A stretch of DNA of 64,000 nucleotides from Phorcus lineatus (taxonomy: Eukaryota > Mollusca > Gastropoda > Trochida > Trochidae), in assembly GCA_921293015.1 (NCBI GenBank), contig OV121090.1, forward strand, positions 22,830,304-22,894,303, in the 5' to 3' direction. This document shows, piece by piece, positions 1 through 11,693 of the stretch. The position numbers were made by a program, and so were the translations under genes. The first letter of the stretch is position 1, and every line of letters begins with the position of its first letter. The notes under the pieces were generated by a model. The model ran no database searches. It saw only the letters and a program-made list of their open reading frames with translations, and had not been told where the DNA came from.

Positions 1-338
1 CTGTCAGTACCCAGTGTTTCACATGAATGTTAATCCGGGAGGTTACAGGGTTCTTTATCAGATAAATACTTACCAAACAGTTTTCAGAATATTTTTAGTG
101 AAACAATGTCAAAACCTCGGCCCTATATAAAGTTAGTTCTATGATCTTTTTTTGGCCTAAGAGTCAATGAGGGGTCCGAATGACCGGAGATCTAAAACGT
201 CTATAAAATTGAATCTAATCCTTGTAAATGGTTCAGATGAAGATATTCTGAAAGCTGAAATAATTGACTGTATTAAACATGGTATATAGATTCGTGGAGT
301 TTGGTTTCAAAATGAAAAATCATCATGTTATTTTTTAG

Positions 339-373
339 TTTGGTTGCAGTACCTACAGGCAACTGCAACCAAA
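339..373. repeat. Short perfect hairpin with repeated arm motif
   Basis: TTTGGTTGCAGT at 339-350 is followed after an 11-base loop by its exact reverse complement at 362-373. The arm core TTTGGTTGCAG recurs twice more downstream in direct orientation (about 425-435 and 473-483), spaced roughly 50-85 bases. This may be a degenerate repeat cluster. No function is inferred. Confidence 0.5.
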
Positions 374-1518
374 TTATTTTTTGTCAAATATTCATCTTTT
401 TTCATACCTTGGCTATTATAAAAATTTGGTTGCAGCTAATGAAATTATTTTTTGAAAAGCTAATCAGATCAATTTGGTTGCAGAAGACTTCAAATTTACC
501 TAATCTGATGAGGAAATGATCAAATAAGGTTTATTTGACAGGTTCCCTTTGACAATGTGTGTGACGTAACACTTGGATAATTCAGTATCAAACATTTGCA
601 CTAAAAATAAATCATGATCTTATGACATATTGATATAATTAGAAAGTACAGTTAAATTTTATCCTGGATGTTATGCACTTAGGTTAAAGAAGAAATATGC
701 TAATTTTGAAAAATAATTTGAAAAAAAACAAACATCCTACAAAATATCAAAAAGTTTGTTTTTCTATTCGTTGATTCCATTCGGCAATCCATTCACCAAA
801 ATCTAACAAATGTATAAACTATCATTGCTCAAATTGTGTCTCAACTGATTTCGGTTAAACTCAAAAGCATTTCAATTTCCAATGACAACGTGTACAATCC
901 GTATTATCGCATCAGCGTTTCAATCATTCAATGTTTATCTGACCGAAAATAGGACAATAACAAACATTCCTGTGCTTTGCTTCCGAGAAGAAATTGTGAT
1001 AAAATGAGACTACGTGGGGAAAAACTGACATTGCGTTTCATAAAATATATCGTTATGAAAAGAACTCACGAAAGTCTTATTTTAATAATCCCATATCCTT
1101 ATAAATAGCATCACAGACACTTGGACGAATTCATGTTTATACTTGCCGCTTCCAGAGAGACGCTGGAGACAAATATACTACACTCCTAACGACATACGTT
1201 AATTGCTAAAAGCCTTCTTTTGATGTATTGGTTGTTCTTCAATTTTCACTTTTTTTACATAAAGAAATATCTAAGGAAAGCTAAAAACAACTACGAACAT
1301 TGAAAACTGTACTAAATATAAATTCTAATATAATTAGTTAATGCTGATAAGCCTAAGGAGGCAATATTCTGCGTGAAAATAATAAATGTGCGAAAAGCCT
1401 CCGTGGAGTCATATATGCCAAACTTGATCAATCGTGTCATTTGATCGCGAAGTATTAACTGTTACCAAAAAGATACATTTTAAAACTATTTTTTTTTGTA
1501 CAGGGACAATATGAAGGT

Positions 1519-1597
1519 AGAACGTCGCAATTATGATCGAAAACCGGACAGTGCATGGCGCGTCATATAGTCAAACGTAATTTTGGGGAGTTATCTA
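1519..1597 (-). repeat. Fragment of TTAA-flanked MITE family
   Basis: Read on the minus strand, this piece matches the middle of the repeats at 3847-4317 and 17435-17878. The shared landmarks are AATTACGTTTGA, a gcgCCATTGTCCGGTTTTCGATCA-like block and the AT-rich end before GCGAC. Neither terminal repeat is present, so it is an internal fragment. Confidence 0.6.
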
Positions 1598-2599
1598 AAC
1601 AGCCAGGAGGGCAGTTAGGAGTTGATAGTGCCTTTAGGTTCTATAATTAGTATTCATGTATATTGGACGTGATATCTACACCTCTGTGTATTTATGTTTT
1701 TATATTTTCATGGAAAACTAGTATTTGTCATACATATGTATGAAAAGTTAAGATGTTTTGATTTCATATCACCACATATGACATTTAGGTTCGTATCAAA
1801 GGTAAATGATATGTTATGAAAATCACGGAGTGGCTTTTTAAAGGGCATAAACCTCTGAACGGAATGTGATACTTTTAACTTTTTTTTATGGTGAAAGGAA
1901 TTTTTATCTTGTTCAACCCTGATATATGTATTTTATAAGCGCCAAAGTCTGCAAGCTTTTACTTGAACATAAAGGAAACATTTTATACCGGTGATTATGT
2001 TTCTGTAAATTTTAAATTCTTCTTAAATTTTCTCATCCCTTTTTTGTTTCATCTGTTTTATAATGTATACGTATTTGTGCAGTTTTACTGTGTATATATA
2101 GTCTCTCATAAGCTTCAAAGGGTGGCTCATAAATGTTTTTTTTTGTAATTTACTGTGTATATATGCACGTAGACTAAAATTTAGTCTATGAAATATTTTA
2201 ATGATATGCTGTTCCTTCATCTATATATTTTTTTCTTCGGGCTCCTATTCTCCTTCTGATATATGTATTCAGTCAATCTAGACTTGCTTAAAGTGGACCT
2301 GTATTAAAGGCCTTTATTTAATACACAGTCATGAAGCAGTACTAATATGCACGATATAAGGCTTAAATAAGGTCATTTACTACTATATTTTCCTCGTTGC
2401 ATAGGGAAATATCAGAACAATTTAACTCGGGTTTCGCCTCGCAATAGCTTCTTTAACAAACTGTGCATATGTATCCTTTTACAACTCGGACACTTTGGGA
2501 ATTATCATTACTTTTGTAACGTTCATGATATTGGATAAGGGTAATATCTGACTTATACATAGATTATTTAATTTGTACTAAAGTTTGTAATAAAGTACT

Positions 2600-3390
2600 C
2601 AATCAATCTTTATTCATTTGTAGTGGAGGCCATAGGCCAAGTCTATATTTCAGTATACACAGAGCGATACATATGTGCATTAAATGTAAATAGTCATAGA
2701 TAATCAATAATAAATAAGTTAATATAAGCATGATAAACAGGCATTTGTTAATATATTATTGACATAACAATGAATATCTAGAAGTCATAGCATTGTATAT
2801 AAATATTGATAAGTTTAGGAAAACATCATAATTTTCAATTGACATTAGCATGTTAGATTTATGAATAGTTGGATTTAAATAGAAATAATGCGGTAAATAC
2901 AAGCGTCTTAGTTGTTGGTAACATTTACATACAAGCAAGAAGTGAAATTCATTTTCAATAAAGTTATCTTTACATAAGTGCATAATCTATTTTGTCTTGG
3001 CTGATTAGTATAACGACCGGTTTCAATCTGAAGGAGATGTGAAGCACATCTGAATCTAGCAAGGGCTCGTCGAAATTTTGATAACGATAAATTACATATG
3101 TAAAATTCAACACCAAATTTCAATTTAAAACAAGAATAAAACGGGAAATTTGAACTATTAACAAGTGAAGTGTACCATTCTTGTTCATAATTTACTCTTA
3201 GTCTAAACACAAATTCGGATAAGAATTATTAATATTTCCTAAATTGTGTTGTTGTTCCCAAATATAGCCGAATCCGAAAGTGTAAAGAATATTCTTCAGT
3301 TTGGATGCCCAATTTGTTTTACCATTTACAGAATCTAAACATTGCATGTCGTAACACTTACTGATTAAAGTACTCTTCGACGTTCTCAAT
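2600..3390 (-). mobile_element. LINE (non-LTR retrotransposon) 3'-end remnant
   Basis: Three overlapping minus-strand frames (3389-3198, 3210-2908, 2983-2756) carry in order the C-terminal signature seen in many invertebrate LINE ORF2 proteins. First comes a WASKLKNIL...GFGYIWEQQ-type block. Next is a block ending in KFRRALARFRCASHLLQIE-GR, then R-LC. Last is a NEFHFLLVCKCYQQLR block, where the usual form is E-HFLL-CP-Y--LR. Moving between three frames means at least two frameshifts. Only the end of ORF2 and the 3' tail are present, the tail having GGCCTATGGCCTCCAC and an AATAAA-like stretch near 2600-2635. It is 5'-truncated and dead. The clade is not assigned. Confidence 0.75.
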
Positions 3391-3846
3391 TTTTAGAAAA
3401 ATATCATCAAATTTGTATAACAATATCTACAGAGCGTTGTTTAATCATTGACAATTGTCGTACAGTTAGTGTATACATCTCAGCACGTACATCACGACAA
3501 GACAAAGACTTGTTTGTTTCCAGTTCAACACCGTTTCTCTGATGAACATAAGCATGACTAATACTAGCTACAGTTGCTTCGCACAAATAGGCTTTGAGAT
3601 ACCCCGACGTCGCCTTTTTATACACTCGATGACACTGGGGGAGGAGGTTATATAAAACTACAGTTCTTCAGCTCGACCACACATATGTATTACATGATCT
3701 TGAACACTGAGCCTTACACTAAAATGTTAAGTGTTTTTGAAGCCTTATTTGACGCCAGATTATTTGACATCTACGTATCAAATGTCTTTTAGGCTGTATA
3801 TTGCTTCAAGTTCAACTCCCGGGTGATTTGCTCAAAATACGGTTAA

Positions 3847-4317
3847 AGTGTAACAGAGTATGGTTCGTATTTTGTTATGTGGCTAAATAAGAGCCACAAT
3901 ACCATATGTCTTGAGTTATGTTCTAATCGCCTTTCTAAAGTTAAGATCTTTATCCCTAAAATGCCAAAATAATAATATTTTCTTGTTTTAAATTGTAAAA
4001 CACGGCCATGTACATGTTAAAAAGTCGAAATTCTGAGTCATCCTTTCATGTATATAAGATAAATGACCTATTTAGCTAAACAAACCTATATTTGTCAATG
4101 TGTTTACTGTAAATATGTTTCCGAAATGATGTTTGAGTCATTGGCACGCGCCATTGTCCGGTTTTCGATCACAAATATCGACTTTGACCTGTTTTTTTCA
4201 CCAAGTACACTCAAGCATTAAGAAGCTTATTATCAGAAACAACCACTACTTCTCGATCAAATCAAACCATTTATGAAGTTTGACATATTTTGCCACAAAA
4301 ACATACTTTGTGTACCT
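3847..4317. mobile_element. TTAA-flanked non-autonomous DNA transposon (MITE), copy A
   Basis: About 471 bp bounded on both sides by TTAA (3843-3846 and 4318-4321), the target duplication typical of piggyBac-type elements. The ends form imperfect inverted repeats: AGTGTAACAGAGTATG on the left and AGGTACACAAAGTATG as the reverse complement of the right end. It is related along most of its length to the copy at 17435-17878. Shared landmarks are the AAGAGCCACAATACCATATGTC block and the CCATTGTCC-GTTTTCGATCA block. No coding capacity. Confidence 0.7.
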
Positions 4318-4321
4318 TTAA

Positions 4322-4690
4322 CGCAATTTATCTCTCTCAAATTACCAAAATAATCTAGAGTCATTTCTTGTTTTAGTTCCGTATGACGTAAGGCCTATTA
4401 AGCAATGATTAGGTGTAGCCTACGTTTTATCGCAAACTCTAATCTGAAATGGGCAACACAAAACCCATTCTCCTCTTTGTTCATATCATATGATATATGT
4501 CGTAATGATATTACTTTCTCAATTTGCTTTATGATAGTCGTATATAAATTCGCATATTTTTTATCATATACTTTCATTATCATGCTAAACATATATAAGA
4601 GTTACAATTGAAAAATTGTCAGGTTGTTCGTTTTGACTATATTTTGACCTCTTTCACTACTTTACAAATATTGTCGTTAGAATATTTTCG
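4322..4690. other. Unassigned spacer before the candidate promoter
   Basis: No gene, repeat or RNA was recognised. Short open frames occur on both strands here but show no family resemblance and overlap each other. Confidence 0.5.
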
Positions 4691-4699
4691 TCAAACTCC

Positions 4700-4809
4700 T
4701 AACTGCGCATGTAAACAAAGCGACACCTTCTGACGTCTTTGCTTCCGGGAACCTGTTGTTTATTATTGTTTATTTCTAAGCTTTTGAGGTGGTTAAAGAA
4801 CAATGGCAG
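4700..4809 (+). promoter_or_regulatory. Candidate promoter and non-coding first exon of the PPxY gene
   Basis: Three promoter motifs cluster within 45 bases: an NRF1-like GCGCATG (4705-4711), a CRE-like TGACGTC (4731-4737) and an ETS-type CTTCCGG (4742-4748). About 55 bases on, ATGGCAG is followed directly by a strong 5' splice site, GTAAGAA, at 4810. The next good acceptor lying directly before a coding start on this strand is TTTTACAG at 7402-7409, just before the PPxY ORF. The linkage is inferred. Cap-site or RNA-seq data would settle it. Confidence 0.45.
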
Positions 4810-5078
4810 GTAAGAAGAATCTAGATTTTCTCTCCAACCAGGTCCAGATAAGCATTTGAGTTATTATGCATTGTGTTTAAATGTTCATACTTCTTTCAAG
4901 CGTTGAAACTAACTTGTATTATCTTCTCGCCACCTAATAATTTACTAATATAATATCCTTATAATATTATTTATAACAATTGCGTTTGTTAGACACAGAT
5001 TTGAACAGAAGGATATCAGTCATAGTTAGTAGTACGGGTACGTTTGAATAATATTCTGCATGTCCACTAAATGTTTAA

Positions 5079-5510
5079 AGGGACCATTCGAGCGGGGTAT
5101 TTTTTGTGGAAACGAAATTCAGGAGGACTTTCCTGTTAACAAATATATATGATTTTTACATGATTCTTTTCACACTTAATTTCAAATATGTACACGAGGT
5201 AAACCTTTCAGTTGTTCAAGATTTAACAATTTGACAAAGAATCAAGTGTATCGATCAAAAAAGAAAAACTTCGTGAAATGAAGCCAATCATCGGAGCTAC
5301 GAATGTGGAATGCATTACTACGACAAAACATTGTCGTAACTGACAAATTTTATTATGAATTATTTGTAAATATGCCGCTCTTCTATCAATCTATTTGTTA
5401 TTTCTTAATTTTGTCAATGATTTAGCTTAATACAGCATTTACTCGCAATGCAGATTTCTCGCAACACTAACATTTCAAGATGGCGGATGAAAGCCGCTCG
5501 AATGGTCCCT
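5079..5510. mobile_element. TTAA-flanked MITE with near-perfect terminal inverted repeats
   Basis: The element is flanked by TTAA at 5075-5078 and 5511-5514. Its ends are identical inverted repeats, AGGGACCATTCGAGCGG on the left and its exact complement on the right. At 432 bp with no ORF, it looks like a young piggyBac-type MITE. If the first exon near 4.8 kb is right, it sits in intron 1 of the PPxY gene. Confidence 0.8.
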
Positions 5511-7425
5511 TTAAGGTAACAATCAAACAATTATAATTAACTGGCGATTAAATTAGCTCACGTCAAGTTGCCTAGGGGCATTTGTCATCATCTAGTATTA
5601 TCAGTTGCAATATATTACATCTACACTTCCTGTAAAACATACTAATAACTGATCAATCAACACCACACCTTTAAGTGATAAAGATGATTGGTAAAGAAGA
5701 TAGTTTGGATGGTGTCCCCCTTGTGTTTGATATTAGCTGAGGAAGTTCCTTTACAAGGATTATGTTATGTCATAGCAGATGCTAATTAAGGAAGTACTAA
5801 TTAAAACATGCTGATAACAAGCTGATGCAGTATAAGATGACAAACTCACACAGTGGTACCTAACCCTGTTCAGTTGACAGATGTACTTGTAGATGTACAG
5901 TCGACTCTGTAGTGAGTCCCCCACGTGCGAAAATTGTAATTCTTGAGAGGATTCTTGTTTTTCTCCTTGAGTTGAGAGGAATCTTCTGGTTTGTACTTCC
6001 TTTGAATTCATTATTTTGTAACCCCTATGATGCATATTTTGTCTGATGTTGAATATTATTTATCATATTGGCAAATGTGACTGAAATACTTGTATATCTT
6101 AAAGGTTAAGAAACATGTTCCGTTTTAGATACTTCCAATGATTTTTTTAATCTTACAACATAACATATCTCATAAATATTTCAATCTTTTGTACCTTGAA
6201 ATCTATTGTTGTTCTTTTGACATTATAAATAATGATAGTCTTTTTTTGGCTTTTAATCTATAGTAAGTTGATAGTAAATTGTCTATGTGATGGAACAAAT
6301 TGTGAAGTAAGTGGAATAAAGTCAGCTTTTTTACTTCCATGTTCAGAACATTTTACTGCGTAATATTGTGTCAAATGACATTCCTCAATTCAGCTTCATA
6401 ATGTTCAGTTGTTTATGTAAAATATACTATACCTAACACTAATACCATTGAGAAATAGCCTCATGTTCTAAGTTGGTTTTGCTAAATAGGTCTGAGATAG
6501 GCATATAAAAAGAAAATAAAGTGATTTTTGCCTCATGTTTTGGCTTTAAGAGCTTATGAATGTATCGTGACATCAGTTATCTGTTCTACATTTCCTGTAT
6601 CATAATGTGTATTGTTGACTTTGATTTGGCTCATTTAATACGAATAACAGACAGAAGCTTTATTCAGTAATGTAAGGCCATATGACCTAAAGTACAGTAG
6701 TGGAGTACATTGAAATATTAGAGTACTATTTATACCATTAAGGTGTATGTCAAAGTAGAAAACATTTTCAACATAATTATATAATGTTTAAACCTAGTGA
6801 AGTATTCATAGGTACTTTTACATCATTGGAAGTATGTTGAGGAATGATTTATTCATCTTGTATTCTCCCATAGTTTAGTCTGGTTATTGGTTATCTATGT
6901 TATTTAGAAATAGAGTAGCCTCAACCATCATGTGTTTTAAAATGGAGTCAAGTTTTGCCCTGAACTATCATTAATTCACAAGGCTGAAGCTGGAATGGTG
7001 TGACACTAATAATAGCACTATTTAAAAACGCATGACATGACAAAATTGTAAATGAAATAAATGTTATTGGGCCATGAATTGAAGATCTTCAACTAGGGCG
7101 ATTGCTGGTGACGTCACAATGCTATTGTTTTGTCACATCATTCAAATACTGTACTATTTCTCCTTTGTGATATAATACCAAAGTGATTTTTTCTCCACTT
7201 TTTGATGTCATCTTCTGTACATAAGAAAAGAAATGAATAATAAAAATAGAATATTTTAACGATCAATATCAAGTGATGATATATAATATCAAGTGATGAT
7301 ATATAATATATATATGAATAAATGCATAACTTATCTTAATTGTCTGTTAAGATCCTGTAGATGTTAAACATTGTTTTTAGTCATTCTCAAATATATTATT
7401 CTTTTACAGAGTAAGACCTAAAGAA

Positions 7426-7965
7426 ATGGAACGGTGGACATTTATTCGCAGAATCATATCCAGATTTCGACCCTTCCTGTATGAAAGAGACTTTCAGAGT
7501 GATGAGAACTTGGCAAACCCACCCTCAGAATCCGACCTGTGGTCAAACAGGTTCTGCATCAAGGACTTCCAGCCCAAGAGTCTACCCGACGTAGACTACG
7601 ACGAAATTCTAAGCGGGCAGGTTGAGAACTTCTCCCCCGACTGTTGGCTGGAAGGACACATCCACCGGTTTGCAGCAGCAGCTGAAGTGGTCATCAGGCA
7701 GCAGTCTCCACTGTCCAGTCAAGAAGACCTCACTTCCGACTCATCCTCCTTCAGCTCGCGTGGTTCAAGGTCAAGGTCGGGCTCCAGCTCCCCCCGCATC
7801 TGCGACTCCCCCCGAAATATACTCCTCGACCTCTTTGCGCCTATGTATGAGTCAGCCCCTCCTCCCTATTCTGACGAACCGCCACCCAGCTACGAGGAAG
7901 CCATGTCCACGTTCCTCTCTGACAATCCTCAAGATGAAGAAGATCTAGACTGGATGTGGTATTAG
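7426..7965 (+). CDS. PPxY-motif protein of unknown function (179 aa)
   Basis: This is a single coding exon whose composition stands out from the AT-rich surroundings. The start is the ATG 16 bases after a good acceptor (TTTTACAG, ending 7409). The N-terminus is basic and aromatic (RRIISRFRPF, residues 8-17). Residues about 94-130 are Ser/Arg-rich (SRGSRSRSGSSSPR), suggesting a phosphorylated disordered segment. LLDLF (133-137) resembles a clathrin-box or short trafficking motif. PPPY (145-148) and PPSY (153-156) are tandem ligands of the kind bound by Nedd4-family WW domains. The C-terminus is acidic, ending in DWMWY. No signal peptide, membrane helix or folded catalytic domain is visible. 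By its motifs it could be an adaptor or substrate for Nedd4-type ligases, but that is inference. I do not recognise the family. Confidence 0.75.
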   Translation: MERWTFIRRIISRFRPFLYERDFQSDENLANPPSESDLWSNRFCIKDFQPKSLPDVDYDEILSGQVENFSPDCWLEGHIHRFAAAAEVVIRQQSPLSSQEDLTSDSSSFSSRGSRSRSGSSSPRICDSPRNILLDLFAPMYESAPPPYSDEPPPSYEEAMSTFLSDNPQDEEDLDWMWY

Positions 7966-8165
7966 AGTCCAGGACATAATGGTTGTATGTATTATTGAAT
8001 GACTGTAATCATTCCTTATGATTATATATTGATTAGATCATCAAGCCATAATATTGGTCATGGTTTAATATTATATCAAGTTACGAACATGGAACATTTA
8101 TGGTGGTGTGTGCATGTTTTTTCAGACTATATTGGGTAAAATAAAAATATAACTTTTGTACCCTT
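7966..8165 (+). other. 3' UTR of the PPxY gene with AATAAA
   Basis: The first canonical polyadenylation hexamer after the TAG stop is AATAAA at 8140-8145, giving a 3' UTR of about 200 bases. Later AATAAA motifs exist in the AT-rich DNA beyond, so longer transcripts cannot be excluded. Confidence 0.5.
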
Positions 8166-10004
8166 TATAATTTACTTAATCAAGGAGAATTATATAACAA
8201 ATTGTGATATGTTACTTAATGAAGTTTGCGGCGTTTGACTAAGCCTTCATGCCTTATATGTATCTGATGGTAACAGATTGTTTTCTACTAAGGTTATCCC
8301 CTTTCTTGTGTCAAACCTTTAAATCATGAACAGCTGTAATATGATGTAAAAGTGGAGTTCATCGTCTTCCTTTGGTCAAAATGTTGAGTTTTTAATTGTC
8401 AATTGATCAAAATATCGATTTTCTAGAAGTTTGCTTAAATACTAATATACAGTTCATGATCACCAGGTTTAAATATTCATAATTGAAATTCTGAACAAAT
8501 ATTGCATAAGTTGAGTGAACCCAGAAGAAGGGACCAAGGTCTTCCCAGCTTCTCACACTATTTTCTGTATTTAAATTTTATCGTACATGTTCTTATAATA
8601 ATAAGCGTCCCATCAAATGAAGAGTCCAAATTAGCACTATCATTTTTTAATGGTAGCAACAGTGCCAATTGATGAGTTGATTAGCATACAAGGATTTACT
8701 CCTTGTACACTTTGAAGTATAGTCCCCTTGTATTTGTGAACCAGTTTGCATTAAATACCTTCCTTACCTCAAGTGCTCAGATAAGTTTAGAGCCTTTATG
8801 CGCTTATCTTAAGACGTTAATATTTGCTTAATAATAGTATTTATGATACTGAATTGTTAAGAGAATCTAAACTGTTAACAGATGGTTTTATGGAAGTGAT
8901 TTTCCCTTGTGGTCAAATGTGCTATTTTGTAGTGGATACTACACTTAGTAGATTAGGGATATTTGTTTTTATTAAGGATTGCTATCTTATCAGTATGTCA
9001 GTGATTAAATATATCAATTCATAAGTTTAAGAATTACATATCCCTTAACTCTTTATTATCATTGTGATTTAATTGTTGGCATATTTCTCATTATGGTTTT
9101 AGACTATTTGTTAAAAGTTATGCAATATGGAGTTTATATTTTGGTTAATCTGATGGATCAAACCAAGCAGGGAAGCTGTATAGATAATAATACTTTCCTC
9201 TTGGCTTATTACTTTAAACTGATTTTTATCATTAATCACCTGTTGTCATATCATATTTCTCTCGAAAACTGTTTTTGACTTGTGTTATGAATATTCATAT
9301 TTTGATAACTGGCATGATATTTAATCTCAGTCTGGAAAATGTTATTCTTCATAATCATTTATGCATAATTAGAACTGTTTCAGTTTTTATCTTAATTTTA
9401 TGTATGTGTGTGACAAGATAAGAACATGTCAAAAGTTCAGGTCACCCTATTAGATTGCCATATCGAACAAATATGGAAGTTGGTTATTTTGTGAGACTCA
9501 TGTTTAAAACTATTATTGATTGATATTAAAGAACTGATCTGTTATTCTTTTCAATTGTTTGAATTTTGTTAATTGTTATTTTATTATTTCTTTGTAACAT
9601 TTAAGCAATAGTGGTTGTATCTACCTTGTAATAATACAAAAGCAATTTCTCCGAGCTATTTCATAATTTGATATATACTCATAAAAATTAATTAAGGAAC
9701 ACCCCAAGTTTCAATTTTGAGCTATTCTATAGTTCATAAAATGATCCAAATGATGTTTAAATATTGAATATTGTCCTGAATTTTGTTGTTGAGGAGGGTT
9801 GTCACAATAAATGTTTCTGGTTTACTAAGAAATGATCTGAGACAGGAGTGACAACCCTGTAGTACACCTTTTTTAAGTAAGAAATAACGTCTTTAATCAA
9901 TTATAAAAAATTGTTTCTTCCAAGATTTAATCATTAAGGCCAAGAATAAGGATGTTTATTTAAGGATCATTTTTTAGAAGCTTGATTGATGAAGAATAAC
10001 AAAT

Positions 10005-10051
10005 CTATGGATAGTCAACTTGCGTGCAATAAAGAAGTTGTCTATCCATAG
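10005..10051. repeat. 17-bp-arm hairpin
   Basis: CTATGGATAGTCAACTT at 10005-10021 pairs with AAGTTGTCTATCCATAG at 10035-10051, with one mismatch and a 13-base loop. A precursor-like stem is possible, but the arms are short for a typical animal miRNA. No expression evidence is available. Confidence 0.45.
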
Positions 10052-10924
10052 AACTCTTCAATAAGGATGTTAAGTGACCAATTTCCACTAATGTTGTGGC
10101 CGATACTTGTTTATCAGATTTCTATCCGACCTTGCAGAAATTCATTTAAAAAAAGTATGCCTTAATACTTATGCCTTGATTGTTGACAGAAAAATCCTTA
10201 TGCAATATTGGGATTATTTCCATGCAAAAAATTATTTTGGCACAAATTTAAAAAACTTAACAACATTTTTGTTGTTTGGTGATATTTATATCCTAACAAA
10301 TGACAAGTGACCTTTCACTCAACTGAATAAAGATAAAGGAAGTCAGTGGTATTATTTAGTATTCAAGTAGAGATGGGACCCAGAAATCAAACTTGCTTAC
10401 AGTAAAATTTTGTGACAATGTTTTACATATTAAAATGAATCTCAAATAAATGCACTACATTCATGAGACTAAAGACTTTTTCATAAATTGAAGCAAGTTG
10501 CTTTAATTCATCGCAAAGAATTTCTTATGATCATGCCATATGATGTCAATGTCACTTATATTCCCAGTAAATATGATTTCATGTCTGTTGTCTTTATTAC
10601 ATTCATATCTGAAATAAATGAAAAACTAAGATTGCCTTTTATGATAAACTAATATCTGCTTTTTTTTTCTGCAGTCTTAGTTTTATCAATAAGTACATGG
10701 TAGGCCATTCTGTTGCCCAAAAAAGTTATAAATTGCTGTTTTTATAATTTTTAAAGATTCTTTTAATTTCTTGAAATAATGTCATTATTTTAAGTAGAAG
10801 TGCTATGCATCCCGGTATGTGATAAAAATGGAAGGATTCTGAGTTTATTAACAGAACAAGCACTTTTGTACACAAAATTGGTCAAAAATAGCTTAATTTG
10901 CCGACAGCAACAATATTGTATAAG

Positions 10925-11176
10925 CTGATAACTCTTTAAATCTTCACACGACCCACTAATTTTCTTACTTTTTCAGATAAAATACACCCTAAACTTGCTA
11001 TTTTGAAAAAATTAACAAATTCTAAATATTGTATTTGGTCGTCCCATCTCACCTTGATAACTCTTTAAATCGTTACGCGACCCCCTAATTTTCTTACTTT
11101 TTCAGATAAAATACACTTGCTATTTTGAAAAAATTAACAAATTCTAAAATATTGTATTTGTTTCTCCCATCTCACC
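10925..11176. repeat. Two-copy tandem duplication (about 125 bp each)
   Basis: The unit running from GATAACTCTTTAAATC through ATTTTCTTACTTTTTCAG to TCTCCCATCTCACC occurs twice in direct succession (starts near 10928 and 11057). The copies differ by a few substitutions and a short deletion. It is a simple local duplication with no coding content. Confidence 0.8.
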
Positions 11177-11693
11177 CTAATAGGGTCTGTCATTTGAATT
11201 CATGGAAGTTGAAAGGTCACCTGACTTGGGGCCTATGGATCAAAAGAGCAACAAGGTGTGAATATCATTTGATCTGATTTTAATGAGATTTGAAAGGCAA
11301 CCATAATCTCCACAAGCAATAAAATATTTGAATTTCAGCAAGGTAGTATATGGAGCTTGTCACTCAATGTTTTATTAAACATGTGAATATATAGTTACCC
11401 AGATGTGCCTTGATATATCAGTTTATTCTCCTAGATGTGATTGATTGTCTGTGATTGTCTTGATTGTTAGAGGTGTTTTTGTATGTATTCTATTAATCTG
11501 TCCTCTGCCAATCATAGCATTTGTTGTATTTTGAGCAAAGATCAAATATCATTTTGAAATTACGGTAGATCAACTGTCAATATGAAATGGTAAATTATGA
11601 TATCGTCATAAAAATGCTGATAAACATGAGCAGTATCAAAGATGGAGGTCAGTCAGCAATTCCCATTGCAAACCAGTGTCCACTCAAAGAGTA

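Larger units (their letters stand above)
1..2590. other. Gene-free AT-rich stretch
   Basis: No exon or protein of recognisable family is visible on either strand. The stretch holds a small perfect hairpin at 339-373 and a roughly 75-bp fragment of the TTAA-flanked repeat family at 1519-1597 (both listed separately). The few open frames are short and of AT-rich composition. Confidence 0.6.

Noticed and set aside
7622-7948. Second open frame overlapping the PPxY gene
   Set aside because: It is the +2 shadow of the main frame. Its long open run comes from the biased Ser/Pro codons of the real gene.
7426-7965. Idea that the PPPY protein is a captured retroviral or virus-like gene
   Set aside because: PPPY also serves as a viral late motif, but no capsid, nucleocapsid, polymerase, LTR or terminal repeat surrounds it, and it sits behind a normal splice acceptor.
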